Source: Brumimicrobium glaciale (GTDB taxonomy: Bacteria; Bacteroidota; Bacteroidia; Flavobacteriales_D; Crocinitomicaceae). Taken from it: 64,000 nt of DNA. The stretch lies in the NCBI RefSeq assembly GCF_004152935.1, contig NZ_SETE01000006.1, forward strand, positions 1 to 64,000, read 5' to 3'. The position numbers were made by a program, and so were the translations under genes. The notes beneath the pieces were generated by a model that was given only the letters and a program-made list of their open reading frames with translations, ran no database searches and was not told the origin of the DNA. Position 1 is the first letter of the stretch; the number at the start of each line of letters is the position of its first letter. This document shows positions 42,712 to 50,842 of the stretch, piece by piece.

Positions 42712-44687
42712 TGTCTAGAATTCCTTCACATATCATTGATGAAATCATGAACACTGCTCGTATTGAGGAGGTGATTGGTGAGTATGTGCAATTGAAAAAA
42801 TCTGGATCAAATTATAAAGGATTAAGTCCATTTACCGAAGAGCGAACGCCTTCTTTTATGGTCAGTCCAGCGAAACAAATTTTTAAATGTTTTTCAACTG
42901 GAAAAGGAGGGACAGCTGTTTCATTCTTGATGGAATTGGAGCAATTTAGCTATCCTGAGGCTTTGCGATGGTTGGCGGAAAGGTACAATATTCAACTGCC
43001 AGAGGAAAAACCTTTAACTCAAGAAGAGCAGGAAGAACTTTCTGAAAGAGAAAGTTTGCAAATTATTAATTCCTATGCGAGGGATTTTTTTGCAGACACA
43101 ATAAAGACTTCTTCTGAAGGAAAAACGATTGGCTTTTCTTATTTCAAAGAACGTGGTTTTACAGAAGCTACGATTGATAAATTTCAATTGGGTTATTGTC
43201 CTAGAAGCGAAAAGTCTTTTACGGAAACAGCAATTGAAAAAGGATACAAACAAAAATATTTAGAACAACTTGGCTTAACAAAAACCAGTAACGATAGAAG
43301 ATTTGATTTTTTCAGTGGGAGGGTAATGTTTCCCATTCATTCCGTATCTGGAAAAGTGCTTGGTTTTGGAGGAAGAACACTTCAAACGGACAAGAAAGTA
43401 GCCAAATATTTCAACTCTCCAGAAAGTGTTCTTTACGATAAAAGTAAAGTGCTTTATGGAATTTATTATGCCAAAAGTGAAGTCATAAAACAAGATAATT
43501 GTTTTTTGGTGGAAGGATATACTGATGTGATCAGTATGGCACAAGCGGGAGTTGAAAACGTGGTGTCGAGTAGTGGAACTTCTCTTACGAAAGGTCAAAT
43601 AAAATTGATTCAAAGGTACACCCAAAACATTACTGTTCTTTATGATAGTGATGCTGCGGGAATTAAGGCTTCTTTCCGAGGAATTGACTTATTGCTAGAA
43701 GAAGGAATGTCTGTGAAAGTTTGTCTTTTCCCAGAAGGAGAAGATCCAGATTCTTTCGCGAAAAGTGTAAGCACAGATGAATTAAAGAAATATTTAGACA
43801 AGAATCAAAAGGATTTCGTTGGTTTTAAAACCGACGTATTGTTGAAGGGAACAGAAAATGATCCTATTCAACGTGCTAGTCTAATTAAGGAAATCGTTGG
43901 TTCAATTGCGCTAATTCCTGATGCTATTACGCGTTCAGTTTACATTAAGCAAACGGCCACTCAATTTGATTTAACGGAACAAACGCTGTTAACTGAGCTG
44001 AATAAAGTTCGCCGTAAACATCAAAATGACACCAGAGGAATTCCTAATCCAAGTGTGGAGGAGGAGATGGATTTTACTCCAAAGAAATCAGCACCTCAAC
44101 CTGGCGAACATAAGAAACGAGATTTCTATGATCAAGAATTAGATTTGATTCGCATTTTAGTGTTGTATGGAAGTAGAGCAATTGAAATAGAAGTCGAAAA
44201 CCCAGATGAAAACCCAGATGAAGACCCAGTTGATGAGAGTGCTGCAGAACTAATAATCTCTCAATTAGAGCGCGATGATCTTGCGTTTCATAATCCGCTT
44301 TTCCAAAAGATCTATGAACTTTGTCAACAAGGATTAAAAGATAATATTTTTTATGAGGCAGCTCGCTTTTTAAGAAATGAAGATCCTGAAATTGTGAATT
44401 TCGTAACGGATATTTTATCTCCTCGCCATGAATTGAGTAGACAATGGTTAAACACCTATAAAATTGAAACTACAGAGGAAATTCATAAATTGGCTCAGGC
44501 GGTAAAAGAATCTCTTTATGCCTTTAAAAATTCAGTAATCATGCGCAGAATTCAGGAAATTCAGGAGGAATTGAAGGAAATTGGAAATGATGAAAGTGAA
44601 AAATTAGTTGGATTAATTAAGGAACAAATGTCACTTGAGAAAATAAAAAGCGCATTTGCACATCAATTAGGCAGAATAATCGTTTAA
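42711..44687 (+). CDS. dnaG: DNA primase
   Basis: 658 residues, normal DnaG length. It synthesises RNA primers at the replication fork. The N-terminal zinc-binding domain is recognisable (SGSNYKGLSPFTEERTPSF, then FKCFSTGKGG) but three of the four usual zinc ligands are replaced: Ser39, Thr42 and Thr63 stand where Cys, His and Cys are expected, and only Cys60 remains. The catalytic TOPRIM region is intact (VEGYTDVISM, then LYDSDAAGIKA near residue 307). The C-terminal DnaB-interacting region is helical. Loss of zinc ligands is, from memory, common in Bacteroidota primases. It is the second gene after the lipoprotein gene. Confidence 0.95.
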   Translation: MSRIPSHIIDEIMNTARIEEVIGEYVQLKKSGSNYKGLSPFTEERTPSFMVSPAKQIFKCFSTGKGGTAVSFLMELEQFSYPEALRWLAERYNIQLPEEKPLTQEEQEELSERESLQIINSYARDFFADTIKTSSEGKTIGFSYFKERGFTEATIDKFQLGYCPRSEKSFTETAIEKGYKQKYLEQLGLTKTSNDRRFDFFSGRVMFPIHSVSGKVLGFGGRTLQTDKKVAKYFNSPESVLYDKSKVLYGIYYAKSEVIKQDNCFLVEGYTDVISMAQAGVENVVSSSGTSLTKGQIKLIQRYTQNITVLYDSDAAGIKASFRGIDLLLEEGMSVKVCLFPEGEDPDSFAKSVSTDELKKYLDKNQKDFVGFKTDVLLKGTENDPIQRASLIKEIVGSIALIPDAITRSVYIKQTATQFDLTEQTLLTELNKVRRKHQNDTRGIPNPSVEEEMDFTPKKSAPQPGEHKKRDFYDQELDLIRILVLYGSRAIEIEVENPDENPDEDPVDESAAELIISQLERDDLAFHNPLFQKIYELCQQGLKDNIFYEAARFLRNEDPEIVNFVTDILSPRHELSRQWLNTYKIETTEEIHKLAQAVKESLYAFKNSVIMRRIQEIQEELKEIGNDESEKLVGLIKEQMSLEKIKSAFAHQLGRIIV

Positions 44688-44697
44688 TTTAGTACCT

Positions 44698-45852
44698 ATG
44701 TTATTATTTTTTGAATTTCAAATCGGACCCTATACTGCGACATTCTGGATTTTATTAATCTGGATAGCTACGATTATTCTTACAATTATTTTGAATAAGT
44801 TCATCAAGCGGATGCTGAAAAGGCATTTGAAAAAGCCGAACATTAAAATAAAAGGGACTAGAATCACCATTTTAAAAGTTTTAAATCAATTGTTGATTGT
44901 CGGTGCTTTTGTTGCAGGTTTCCAAGCTTTCAGAATAAGTAATAAAATTATTTCTATCCGAGAATTTTTGAGCTACGATATTATACCGAAAGTGGCTGAT
45001 GGAAAGTTCCACATAAGTATGATGGATGTGCTTACAATTTTCTTCGTTTTTGCTATTTCTCGTTTTTTAATCAATATTTTTAGGCTTTATATCGATCGTC
45101 GATTCAAAGATAATGACGACTTTGATGAAGGTACCCGATTCGTTTATATCCAATTTGCAAAGTATATCATTTACGTTTTTGCAGTTATTTTTTCTCTTCA
45201 AATTGTATTCACTGATTTAAGTGGTTTAGTGGTCGGGTCCGCTGCTATTTTTGCCGCACTCGCTTTAGGTTTGCAAGGAATGTTTCGAGATATGGTTTCT
45301 GGGATTGTTTTACTTTTTGAAGGAACAATTAAGGTAGGAGATATCGTAAGATTATTCAGTCCAGTTACAGGAGAAGAGATTATTGGACGTGTTTTAAAAA
45401 TCAATGTGAGAACAGCAAAGGTTGAAACACGAGACGGAAATACTTTAGTAATTCCAAACTCTTTGTTAACCCAAGATCAAATTGAAAACTGGACATTTAG
45501 TCCCGGTCATACACGTTTTCATATCACATTGAGGATTGCTTATGGAACAGATACAGAATTGGTTAAAAAACTATTAAAACAAGCCGCCTTAAGTCATCCA
45601 GAAGTAAGTAAAAAGAAACCTGTTACGGTAAGAATCTTGAATTTTGGAGAATATGCACTCGAAATGGAATTACTTTTCTGGGCCAATCAAAAATGGTTTG
45701 CTGAGTATTACAAGTCTGAAATTCGCTTCGAAATCGATCGTTTGTTCAAACAAAATGGAATCAAAATTCCTTTCCCTCAAAGAACAATCCATATGGCTAA
45801 TGAAAACAGGCCGGAATACGATAACGTGAAGAATCCTGAGGTTGAGAAATAG
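44698..45852 (+). CDS. MscS-family mechanosensitive ion channel
   Basis: 384 residues. Four or five membrane segments fill the first 210 residues; the pore helix carries the Gly/Ala packing pattern GSAAIFAALALGLQG. The MscS beta domain follows (FEGTIKVGDIVRL..., then EIIGRVLKINVRTAKVETRDGNT) and an alpha/beta C-terminal domain. Such channels open on membrane stretch to release solutes during osmotic downshock. It is eleven bases downstream of dnaG and ends in a clear terminator. Confidence 0.9.
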   Translation: MLLFFEFQIGPYTATFWILLIWIATIILTIILNKFIKRMLKRHLKKPNIKIKGTRITILKVLNQLLIVGAFVAGFQAFRISNKIISIREFLSYDIIPKVADGKFHISMMDVLTIFFVFAISRFLINIFRLYIDRRFKDNDDFDEGTRFVYIQFAKYIIYVFAVIFSLQIVFTDLSGLVVGSAAIFAALALGLQGMFRDMVSGIVLLFEGTIKVGDIVRLFSPVTGEEIIGRVLKINVRTAKVETRDGNTLVIPNSLLTQDQIENWTFSPGHTRFHITLRIAYGTDTELVKKLLKQAALSHPEVSKKKPVTVRILNFGEYALEMELLFWANQKWFAEYYKSEIRFEIDRLFKQNGIKIPFPQRTIHMANENRPEYDNVKNPEVEK

Positions 45853-45898
45853 GTTTAGGAATTCAAAAAGAAAAACATTGTTCGAAGATACAATGTAG

Positions 45899-45923
45899 GG
45901 ACGATTTGTAAATCGTCCTTTTT
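45899..45923 (+). terminator. Rho-independent terminator of the MscS gene
   Basis: GGACGATTT pairs with AAATCGTCC across a two-base loop and runs into TTTTT. The preceding ATGTAG resembles the flank of the hairpin at 4660-4679. Confidence 0.85.
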
Positions 45924-46049
45924 ATTATCAAGGTATTATTCAATTGATGAGATTATTTTTCTTGTTAGTTTAAAACAGTTCAACTAACAGAATTTCACTA
46001 TTAGATTCATGACTTTTTACCGCATTCTAAATAGTTACACAACATATTC

Positions 46050-46080
46050 TTGAGTGAATATAATATCAATAGTATCTTTG
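46050..46080 (+). promoter_or_regulatory. Promoter of the formate-tetrahydrofolate ligase gene
   Basis: TTG at 46050-46052 and TATCTTTG at 46073-46080, separated by 20 bases, fit the Bacteroidota -33/-7 consensus (TTG, 17-23 bases, TAnnTTTG). The gene begins 44 bases downstream. Confidence 0.6.
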
Positions 46081-46123
46081 TTTTTAGTTCGAAAAATAGA
46101 CGCAATAAATAAAGATTCAAAGC

Positions 46124-47791
46124 ATGACTGATATCCAAATAGCACAAAAAGTTAAAGCGAAACACATTAGAGAAGTTGCTAAAAAACTTCAAATAACCGA
46201 AGATCAATTGGAATATTATGGTAATGAAAAAGCCAAGTTACCTTTGAGTCTAATTGATGAAGAAAAGGTAGATCAAAGTAATTTGATATTAGTGACTGCA
46301 ATTACTCCAACTCCTGCAGGAGAAGGAAAAACGACTAATGTTATTGGTTTAAGCGATGGACTGAATCTTATCGGTGAAAAATCGGTAGTTGTAATTAGAG
46401 AGCCAAGTTTAGGTCCTGTTTTTGGAATGAAAGGTGGAGCTGCAGGTGGTGGATGGAGTCAGGTTATTCCTATGGTGGATATCAACTTGCATTTTACTGG
46501 AGATTTTCACGCTATTGCAATGGCTAATAATCTTTTGGCAGCATTAATTGACAATAATTTACAGAGTAAGACTAAAAACTTAGGGATTGATCCAAGAACA
46601 GTGATTTGGAAGCGATGCATGGATATGAACGATCGTGCTTTAAGGAATATCGTTTCAGGTTTAAGCGGAAAAACAGGTGGAATTCCTCGTGAAACAGGAT
46701 TTAATATTACAGCTGCTTCTGAAATCATGGCTATTTTATGTCTGTGTACTAATTTAGAAGATCTTCAAGAAATGTGCGGTAACATTTACATCGGAGATAC
46801 CTTTGAAGGTCGCGCAGTTTATGCCAGAGAATTAAATTCATCAGGTGCAATTGCCGTTTTGTTGAAAGACGCTATCAAACCTAACTTAGTGCAAACTTTA
46901 GAAGGGAATCCGGCAATTATTCACGGTGGACCATTTGCAAATATCGCACAAGGAACGAATTCGATTATTGCCACGAAAATGGGAATGAGTTTAGGCGATT
47001 ATGTAATTACAGAAGCTGGTTTTGCAGCAGATTTAGGAGCTGAAAAGTTTTTAAATATCAAATGCCGCAAAGGAGGATTATCTCCAAAAGCGGTAGTTGT
47101 AGTTGCGACAATTAGAGCGCTGAAATACCACGGTGGAAAATCTTTAGATAGTTTGACGGAAGAAGATGTGGATGCTTTGAAAAAAGGAATGCCTAATCTT
47201 GAAAAACACATTGAAAGTATTCAGAGTTTCGGACTTCCAGTTGTCGTTTCAGTAAATGCTTTTACTAGCGATACGGATGCAGAAAAAGAATTTATTTACG
47301 CACATTGTGAAAAGCTAGGAGTTGCTGTAGCCATCAGTAATGGTTGGGCAGAAGGAGGTAAAGGATGTGTTGAATTGGCTGAAAAAGTGGTTCTGGCGGC
47401 AGAGTCTTGTAACGCTAAATTTACTCCAACTTACAATTTAGAGGATTTACCTTTGAACAAAATAGAGAAGATTTGCAAAACTATTTATGGAGCTAAAGGA
47501 GTGGTTCTTTCAGATAAAGCGAAAAACCAATTAAGACGTTTTGAAGGTTTAGGATTTGGTAACTTACCTATCTGCATGGCGAAAACTCAAAAAAGCCTGA
47601 GCGATAATGAAAAATTACTCGGTCGACCAGAGAATTTTGAAATCCATATTCGTGAATTTGAAATCGCTGCTGGAGCAGGTTTTATAATTCCAATTGCAGG
47701 AAATATGTTAAGAATGCCTGGTTTGCCAGCAACACCATCTTCGGAGCATATTAAAATGGAAGCAGATGGCTCTATTGTAGGGTTGTTTTAA
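46124..47791 (+). CDS. fhs: Formate-tetrahydrofolate ligase
   Basis: 555 residues, standard for this enzyme, which joins formate to tetrahydrofolate using ATP to give 10-formyl-THF for one-carbon metabolism. The ATP-binding loop is PTPAGEGKTTN (about residues 62-72), followed by VIREPSLGPVFGMKGGAAGGGWSQ segments that bind folate and ATP. The C-terminal part (IREFEIAAGAGFIIPI) is also conserved. It is monocistronic with its own predicted promoter and is cytoplasmic. Confidence 0.96.
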   Translation: MTDIQIAQKVKAKHIREVAKKLQITEDQLEYYGNEKAKLPLSLIDEEKVDQSNLILVTAITPTPAGEGKTTNVIGLSDGLNLIGEKSVVVIREPSLGPVFGMKGGAAGGGWSQVIPMVDINLHFTGDFHAIAMANNLLAALIDNNLQSKTKNLGIDPRTVIWKRCMDMNDRALRNIVSGLSGKTGGIPRETGFNITAASEIMAILCLCTNLEDLQEMCGNIYIGDTFEGRAVYARELNSSGAIAVLLKDAIKPNLVQTLEGNPAIIHGGPFANIAQGTNSIIATKMGMSLGDYVITEAGFAADLGAEKFLNIKCRKGGLSPKAVVVVATIRALKYHGGKSLDSLTEEDVDALKKGMPNLEKHIESIQSFGLPVVVSVNAFTSDTDAEKEFIYAHCEKLGVAVAISNGWAEGGKGCVELAEKVVLAAESCNAKFTPTYNLEDLPLNKIEKICKTIYGAKGVVLSDKAKNQLRRFEGLGFGNLPICMAKTQKSLSDNEKLLGRPENFEIHIREFEIAAGAGFIIPIAGNMLRMPGLPATPSSEHIKMEADGSIVGLF

Positions 47792-47863
47792 TAAATCATT
47801 TTCCAATAATTGAACAAGAATCTTATATTGTTTGTTCTTATTGTAGAGAAAATATAAAATATT

Positions 47864-48358
47864 ATGAGCAATACAAAGAAAGTATATATAGCAGGAGGTT
47901 GTTTCTGGGGAATGGAAGATTTATTCAGGGTTAGAAAAGGAATTTTGGAAACTGAAGTAGGATATATTGGAGGAGAAAATGAGAATCCAACCTACAAAAA
48001 CCACCCTGGACACGCAGAAGGAATTGAAATTACTTTTGACAATAGTCAAACATCATTTAAAGAAATTCTGGATTATTTTTTCCGAATTCATAATCCAACA
48101 ACGGTTGATCGACAAGGAAATGATATGGGAACAAGTTATCGTTCTGCAATTTTTTATCAAAATGATGAAGAGAAAGCTGTAGCGCAAGAAATGATTGAAA
48201 TTGTAAATGCATCCAATAAGTGGAAAGCTAAAGCAGCAACTACTTTAGAAGCTTACACGACTTTTTGGCCCGCAGAACCAGAGCATCAAGATTACCTTCA
48301 GAAACATCCAAATGGGTATACTTGTCATTTTGAGAGATTTGAGGAGGGGTTTGTGTAG
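47864..48358 (+). CDS. msrA: Peptide methionine sulfoxide reductase MsrA
   Basis: 164 residues. The active-site GGCFWG is at the N-terminus with catalytic Cys13, and the family segments [15 protein letters not shown] and [10 protein letters not shown] follow. It repairs oxidised methionine (S form) in proteins. There is no signal peptide, so cytoplasmic. Few resolving Cys are present; one lies near the C-terminus (YTCHFERF). A terminator follows. Confidence 0.95.
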   Translation: MSNTKKVYIAGGCFWGMEDLFRVRKGILETEVGYIGGENENPTYKNHPGHAEGIEITFDNSQTSFKEILDYFFRIHNPTTVDRQGNDMGTSYRSAIFYQNDEEKAVAQEMIEIVNASNKWKAKAATTLEAYTTFWPAEPEHQDYLQKHPNGYTCHFERFEEGFV

Positions 48359-48445
48359 TCAGTAGTGAGTAATTAGTATTGAGTTGATACTCCAATAGGC
48401 TTTCTTGTTTGGAAAAACATGAAATAGATAATCAATTCTGAATTT

Positions 48446-48484
48446 CGAGAGGTCAAGTTTAACTTGCACTCTCGTTTTCTTTTT
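48446..48484 (+). terminator. Rho-independent terminator of msrA
   Basis: CGAGAG and CTCTCG form the outer stem, CAAGTT and AACTTG the inner stem (a small internal loop between them), followed by TTTTCTTTTT. It lies 88 bases after the stop codon. Confidence 0.75.
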
Positions 48485-48693
48485 GTCTGAATTGATTTTT
48501 GTGGTTATGATTTGTTGTAATTTAGCGTGTATACAATTTAGGCCTCATAGTATTAGTTAGAAAAAGTGATGCTTTGAAAGCATAACTGTTTCAAAAAGGC
48601 TAAATGAAGTAGATAATTTGAATACTGATGGTGTTGTTTAATTAAGCACGAATCTGATATATAGAAAATGTAATGTTCTTGAAAAAACTTAAA

Positions 48694-49026
48694 ATGAAGT
48701 AAATTATCGATAAGATTGAAGTTTCCGAATCTGGATTTCGAATAGTATTTAATGGCGAAGTCACAGAATTCGAATGGTCAGAGATTGAAAAATTAACTGG
48801 ATTTAAGGTCGACAGGTTTACAATGGATGATATATCTTTAAAAATTGAATCTAAGTATAAAACATCTTATGTAACAGAGGAATTCGATGGTTGGCAAGTT
48901 TTTATTAATCAAATGCTATCGGAATTTCCACAAATAGATAAGGATTGGAATACGGTCATTACAAAACCTGCTTTTAAAAGGAACAAAACTGAATTGTATA
49001 GTAGAAGTGGAAAAGTTAGTCTTTAA
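48694..49026 (+). pseudogene. Small gene of about 110 codons with an in-frame stop at codon 3
   Basis: The frame read from ATG at 48694 is ATG AAG TAA ATT ATC GAT AAG..., then continues without another stop to 49026. The downstream part reads as a well-formed small acidic protein (IIDKIEVSESGFRIVF... through WQVFINQMLSEFP to the end), and the portion upstream of the ATG at 48823 is just as protein-like as the portion after it. Two readings are possible: a recent nonsense mutation (AAA to TAA at codon 3) in a small gene, or initiation at a non-ATG codon after the stop. A shorter product from ATG 48823 (67 residues) would lose a third of the protein. Family not recognised. Confidence 0.5.
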
Positions 49027-49131
49027 AGGTCAGTCTGCAAAAACCTTCAATTTATAAGTTCATGTAAATCTAAATCTAAATCTAAATGTTTGCATCTTCG
49101 ATAAAACAACAATGAAACACACCCCATCCCA

Positions 49132-49737
49132 ATGAAATTCTACCAAAAACTATTTGCTTCAAAATATGATTCGTTTATGACGAACATAGAAAAGACATTA
49201 CAACCTATTCGAAAAGAATTAATAGGAAATTTAGAAGGTAATATATTAGAAGTAGGATCTGGAACAGGTACTAATTTCGAACATTATAACGCAAAAGCAA
49301 AAGTTATTGCAATTGAACCTTCTTCTTTCATGTTGGATAAATCAAAAGCTAAACTTCCAAAACACACCCAAATTACCACGTACAATCTGGGAGTTGTTGA
49401 TCAACGATTAGATTCAATTATAAAAAACAATTCGCTAGATTATATAATTTGCACCTTAGTTTTATGTACAATCTCGGATCAAAACTTAGCATTTAATAAT
49501 TTCAAAAAATGGCTAAAACCTACAGGTAAGCTAATTGTTTTAGAACATATCCACGCCCAAAAGAAACCCACTAGACTATTATATAACCTAGTAAATCCAT
49601 TTTGGAAAATTGTTGGTGATGGTTGTAATTTAAATAGAGACACAAATCTTTCAATAAAAAAAGCAGGCTTTAAAGTAGAAAGTGAGCACTACTTTAAACA
49701 TTCATTAGATTTTTATCAAGCAGTTTTTACAGTTTGA
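49132..49737 (+). CDS. Class I SAM-dependent methyltransferase
   Basis: 201 residues. SAM motif I is ILEVGSGTGTNF (about residues 39-50), motif II the acidic AIEPSSFML, and motif IV-like LDYIICTLVLC; the post-domain LKPTGKLIVLEHI is typical of UbiE/Coq5-like and small-molecule methyltransferases. The RxTRLLYNLVNPFWK stretch resembles the methyltransferase-like phospholipid or quinone group, but the substrate is not determinable. It stands alone, with an Abi-like gene facing it. Confidence 0.85.
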   Translation: MKFYQKLFASKYDSFMTNIEKTLQPIRKELIGNLEGNILEVGSGTGTNFEHYNAKAKVIAIEPSSFMLDKSKAKLPKHTQITTYNLGVVDQRLDSIIKNNSLDYIICTLVLCTISDQNLAFNNFKKWLKPTGKLIVLEHIHAQKKPTRLLYNLVNPFWKIVGDGCNLNRDTNLSIKKAGFKVESEHYFKHSLDFYQAVFTV

Positions 49738-49904
49738 ATTTTTAAATATTTCTGATAATGTAGACCTTTTTTGATCTCAGTGCTTAGGTTATTGTTGTTG
49801 CTCTCCAGTTTCTACTCTCTCATTCCCGATAATTCTTATATCCTTCAACAATGACTGTGTACAAACTGCCTTTAAATTGATTTTCTCCTTTACGGAGAAG
49901 GGTA

Positions 49905-50585
49905 TTAAATACGCATTATATTATCTACTTTATTTTGAACGTTATCAATACTTTCAAAAAAAGGAACCAAATCCGGTTCAATCCATTTTATTAACTCATA
50001 GAGCTTAATTCTAATAATTAGTGTTTCAGAGCAATCGATGTTATTGCCGCTAAAACATAATGGTTCACAATGGTTTACTCTATTTCTGAAATTACGAATG
50101 GAATCTAGTTTCGAATAAATACTAGCTCTATCTTCTCTTGAGGGTTTATATCTAAAAATATGAATTGGTTGTCCTCCAATTAATGAATAGTGATGAGAGA
50201 GAAATAGTGCTATCCAAAAACCGAAGTTTTGGTCTGAGATAATCTTCCCGCTAGATATTGGAACGCCTTTTCTATTTAAATTATTTTCTGTTTTTATAAC
50301 TGACTTTCTTAAAAAGTAATGAGAGTGCGACAATGATCGATTTCTCATAAATCCATTTTTTTGATTTATGATCCATTCATTATCTGTGAAATAAGTTGAT
50401 AGTTGTGAATTTAGGCTATTTCTTAAAACAACTTCGAATTGTGTTAAAATGGGGTGTATTGCTTGAGCTAAGCGAATATTTGCATTATATAGTCTTCTGG
50501 CCTTGTCCTTATCGTTAGCAGTAGCGCTAAGATATCTGTCCAATCTTGGCTCCGATAAATATTTATTTCTTAATTCATTTCTCAT
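49905..50585 (-). CDS. Abi-like (Abi_2 family) protein with HEPN-type motif
   Basis: 226 residues, all-helical. The N-terminal half (RYLSATANDKDKA..., then LAQAIHPILTQFEVVLRN) matches the Abi_2/AbiD-AbiF layout of abortive-infection proteins, and the C-terminal RNFRNRVNHCEPL carries the R-x(4-6)-H signature of HEPN-domain RNases (Arg, then NH two residues later). Such proteins cut RNA on phage infection to stop phage spread. No antitoxin is evident next to it. The terminator element at 50680-50711 lies just upstream of it. Function as phage defence is inferred from family. Confidence 0.75.
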   Translation of the reverse strand: MRNELRNKYLSEPRLDRYLSATANDKDKARRLYNANIRLAQAIHPILTQFEVVLRNSLNSQLSTYFTDNEWIINQKNGFMRNRSLSHSHYFLRKSVIKTENNLNRKGVPISSGKIISDQNFGFWIALFLSHHYSLIGGQPIHIFRYKPSREDRASIYSKLDSIRNFRNRVNHCEPLCFSGNNIDCSETLIIRIKLYELIKWIEPDLVPFFESIDNVQNKVDNIMRI

Positions 50586-50679
50586 CTGTTTCGTTATTTG
50601 AAAAATCAGTCGTATATTTGTATCATACAGATTTAGTCAAGCCTCTTTCTTTATTGAAACGTAACTAAATAGAAGATAT

Positions 50680-50711
50680 AAAAAAGGAATTCTTAATTGA
50701 GTTCCTTTTTT
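50680..50711. terminator. Bidirectional hairpin with A- and T-runs
   Basis: AAAAAAGGAA pairs with TTCCTTTTTT across a twelve-base loop, with a weak extra pairing inside. It can terminate recJ reading on the minus strand. On the plus strand no gene reads into it closely. Confidence 0.65.
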
Positions 50712-50842
50712 GTTTTCTCTCACACTCCTGTCCTGCATTTATCGTAATTACTCACACGCTCCCTTTTTCCATCATAGATTCTTCACTTTTAATTTTTCAC
50801 CATACATTCTTCACTTTTCATTCTTCATTTTTAATTTTTCAT

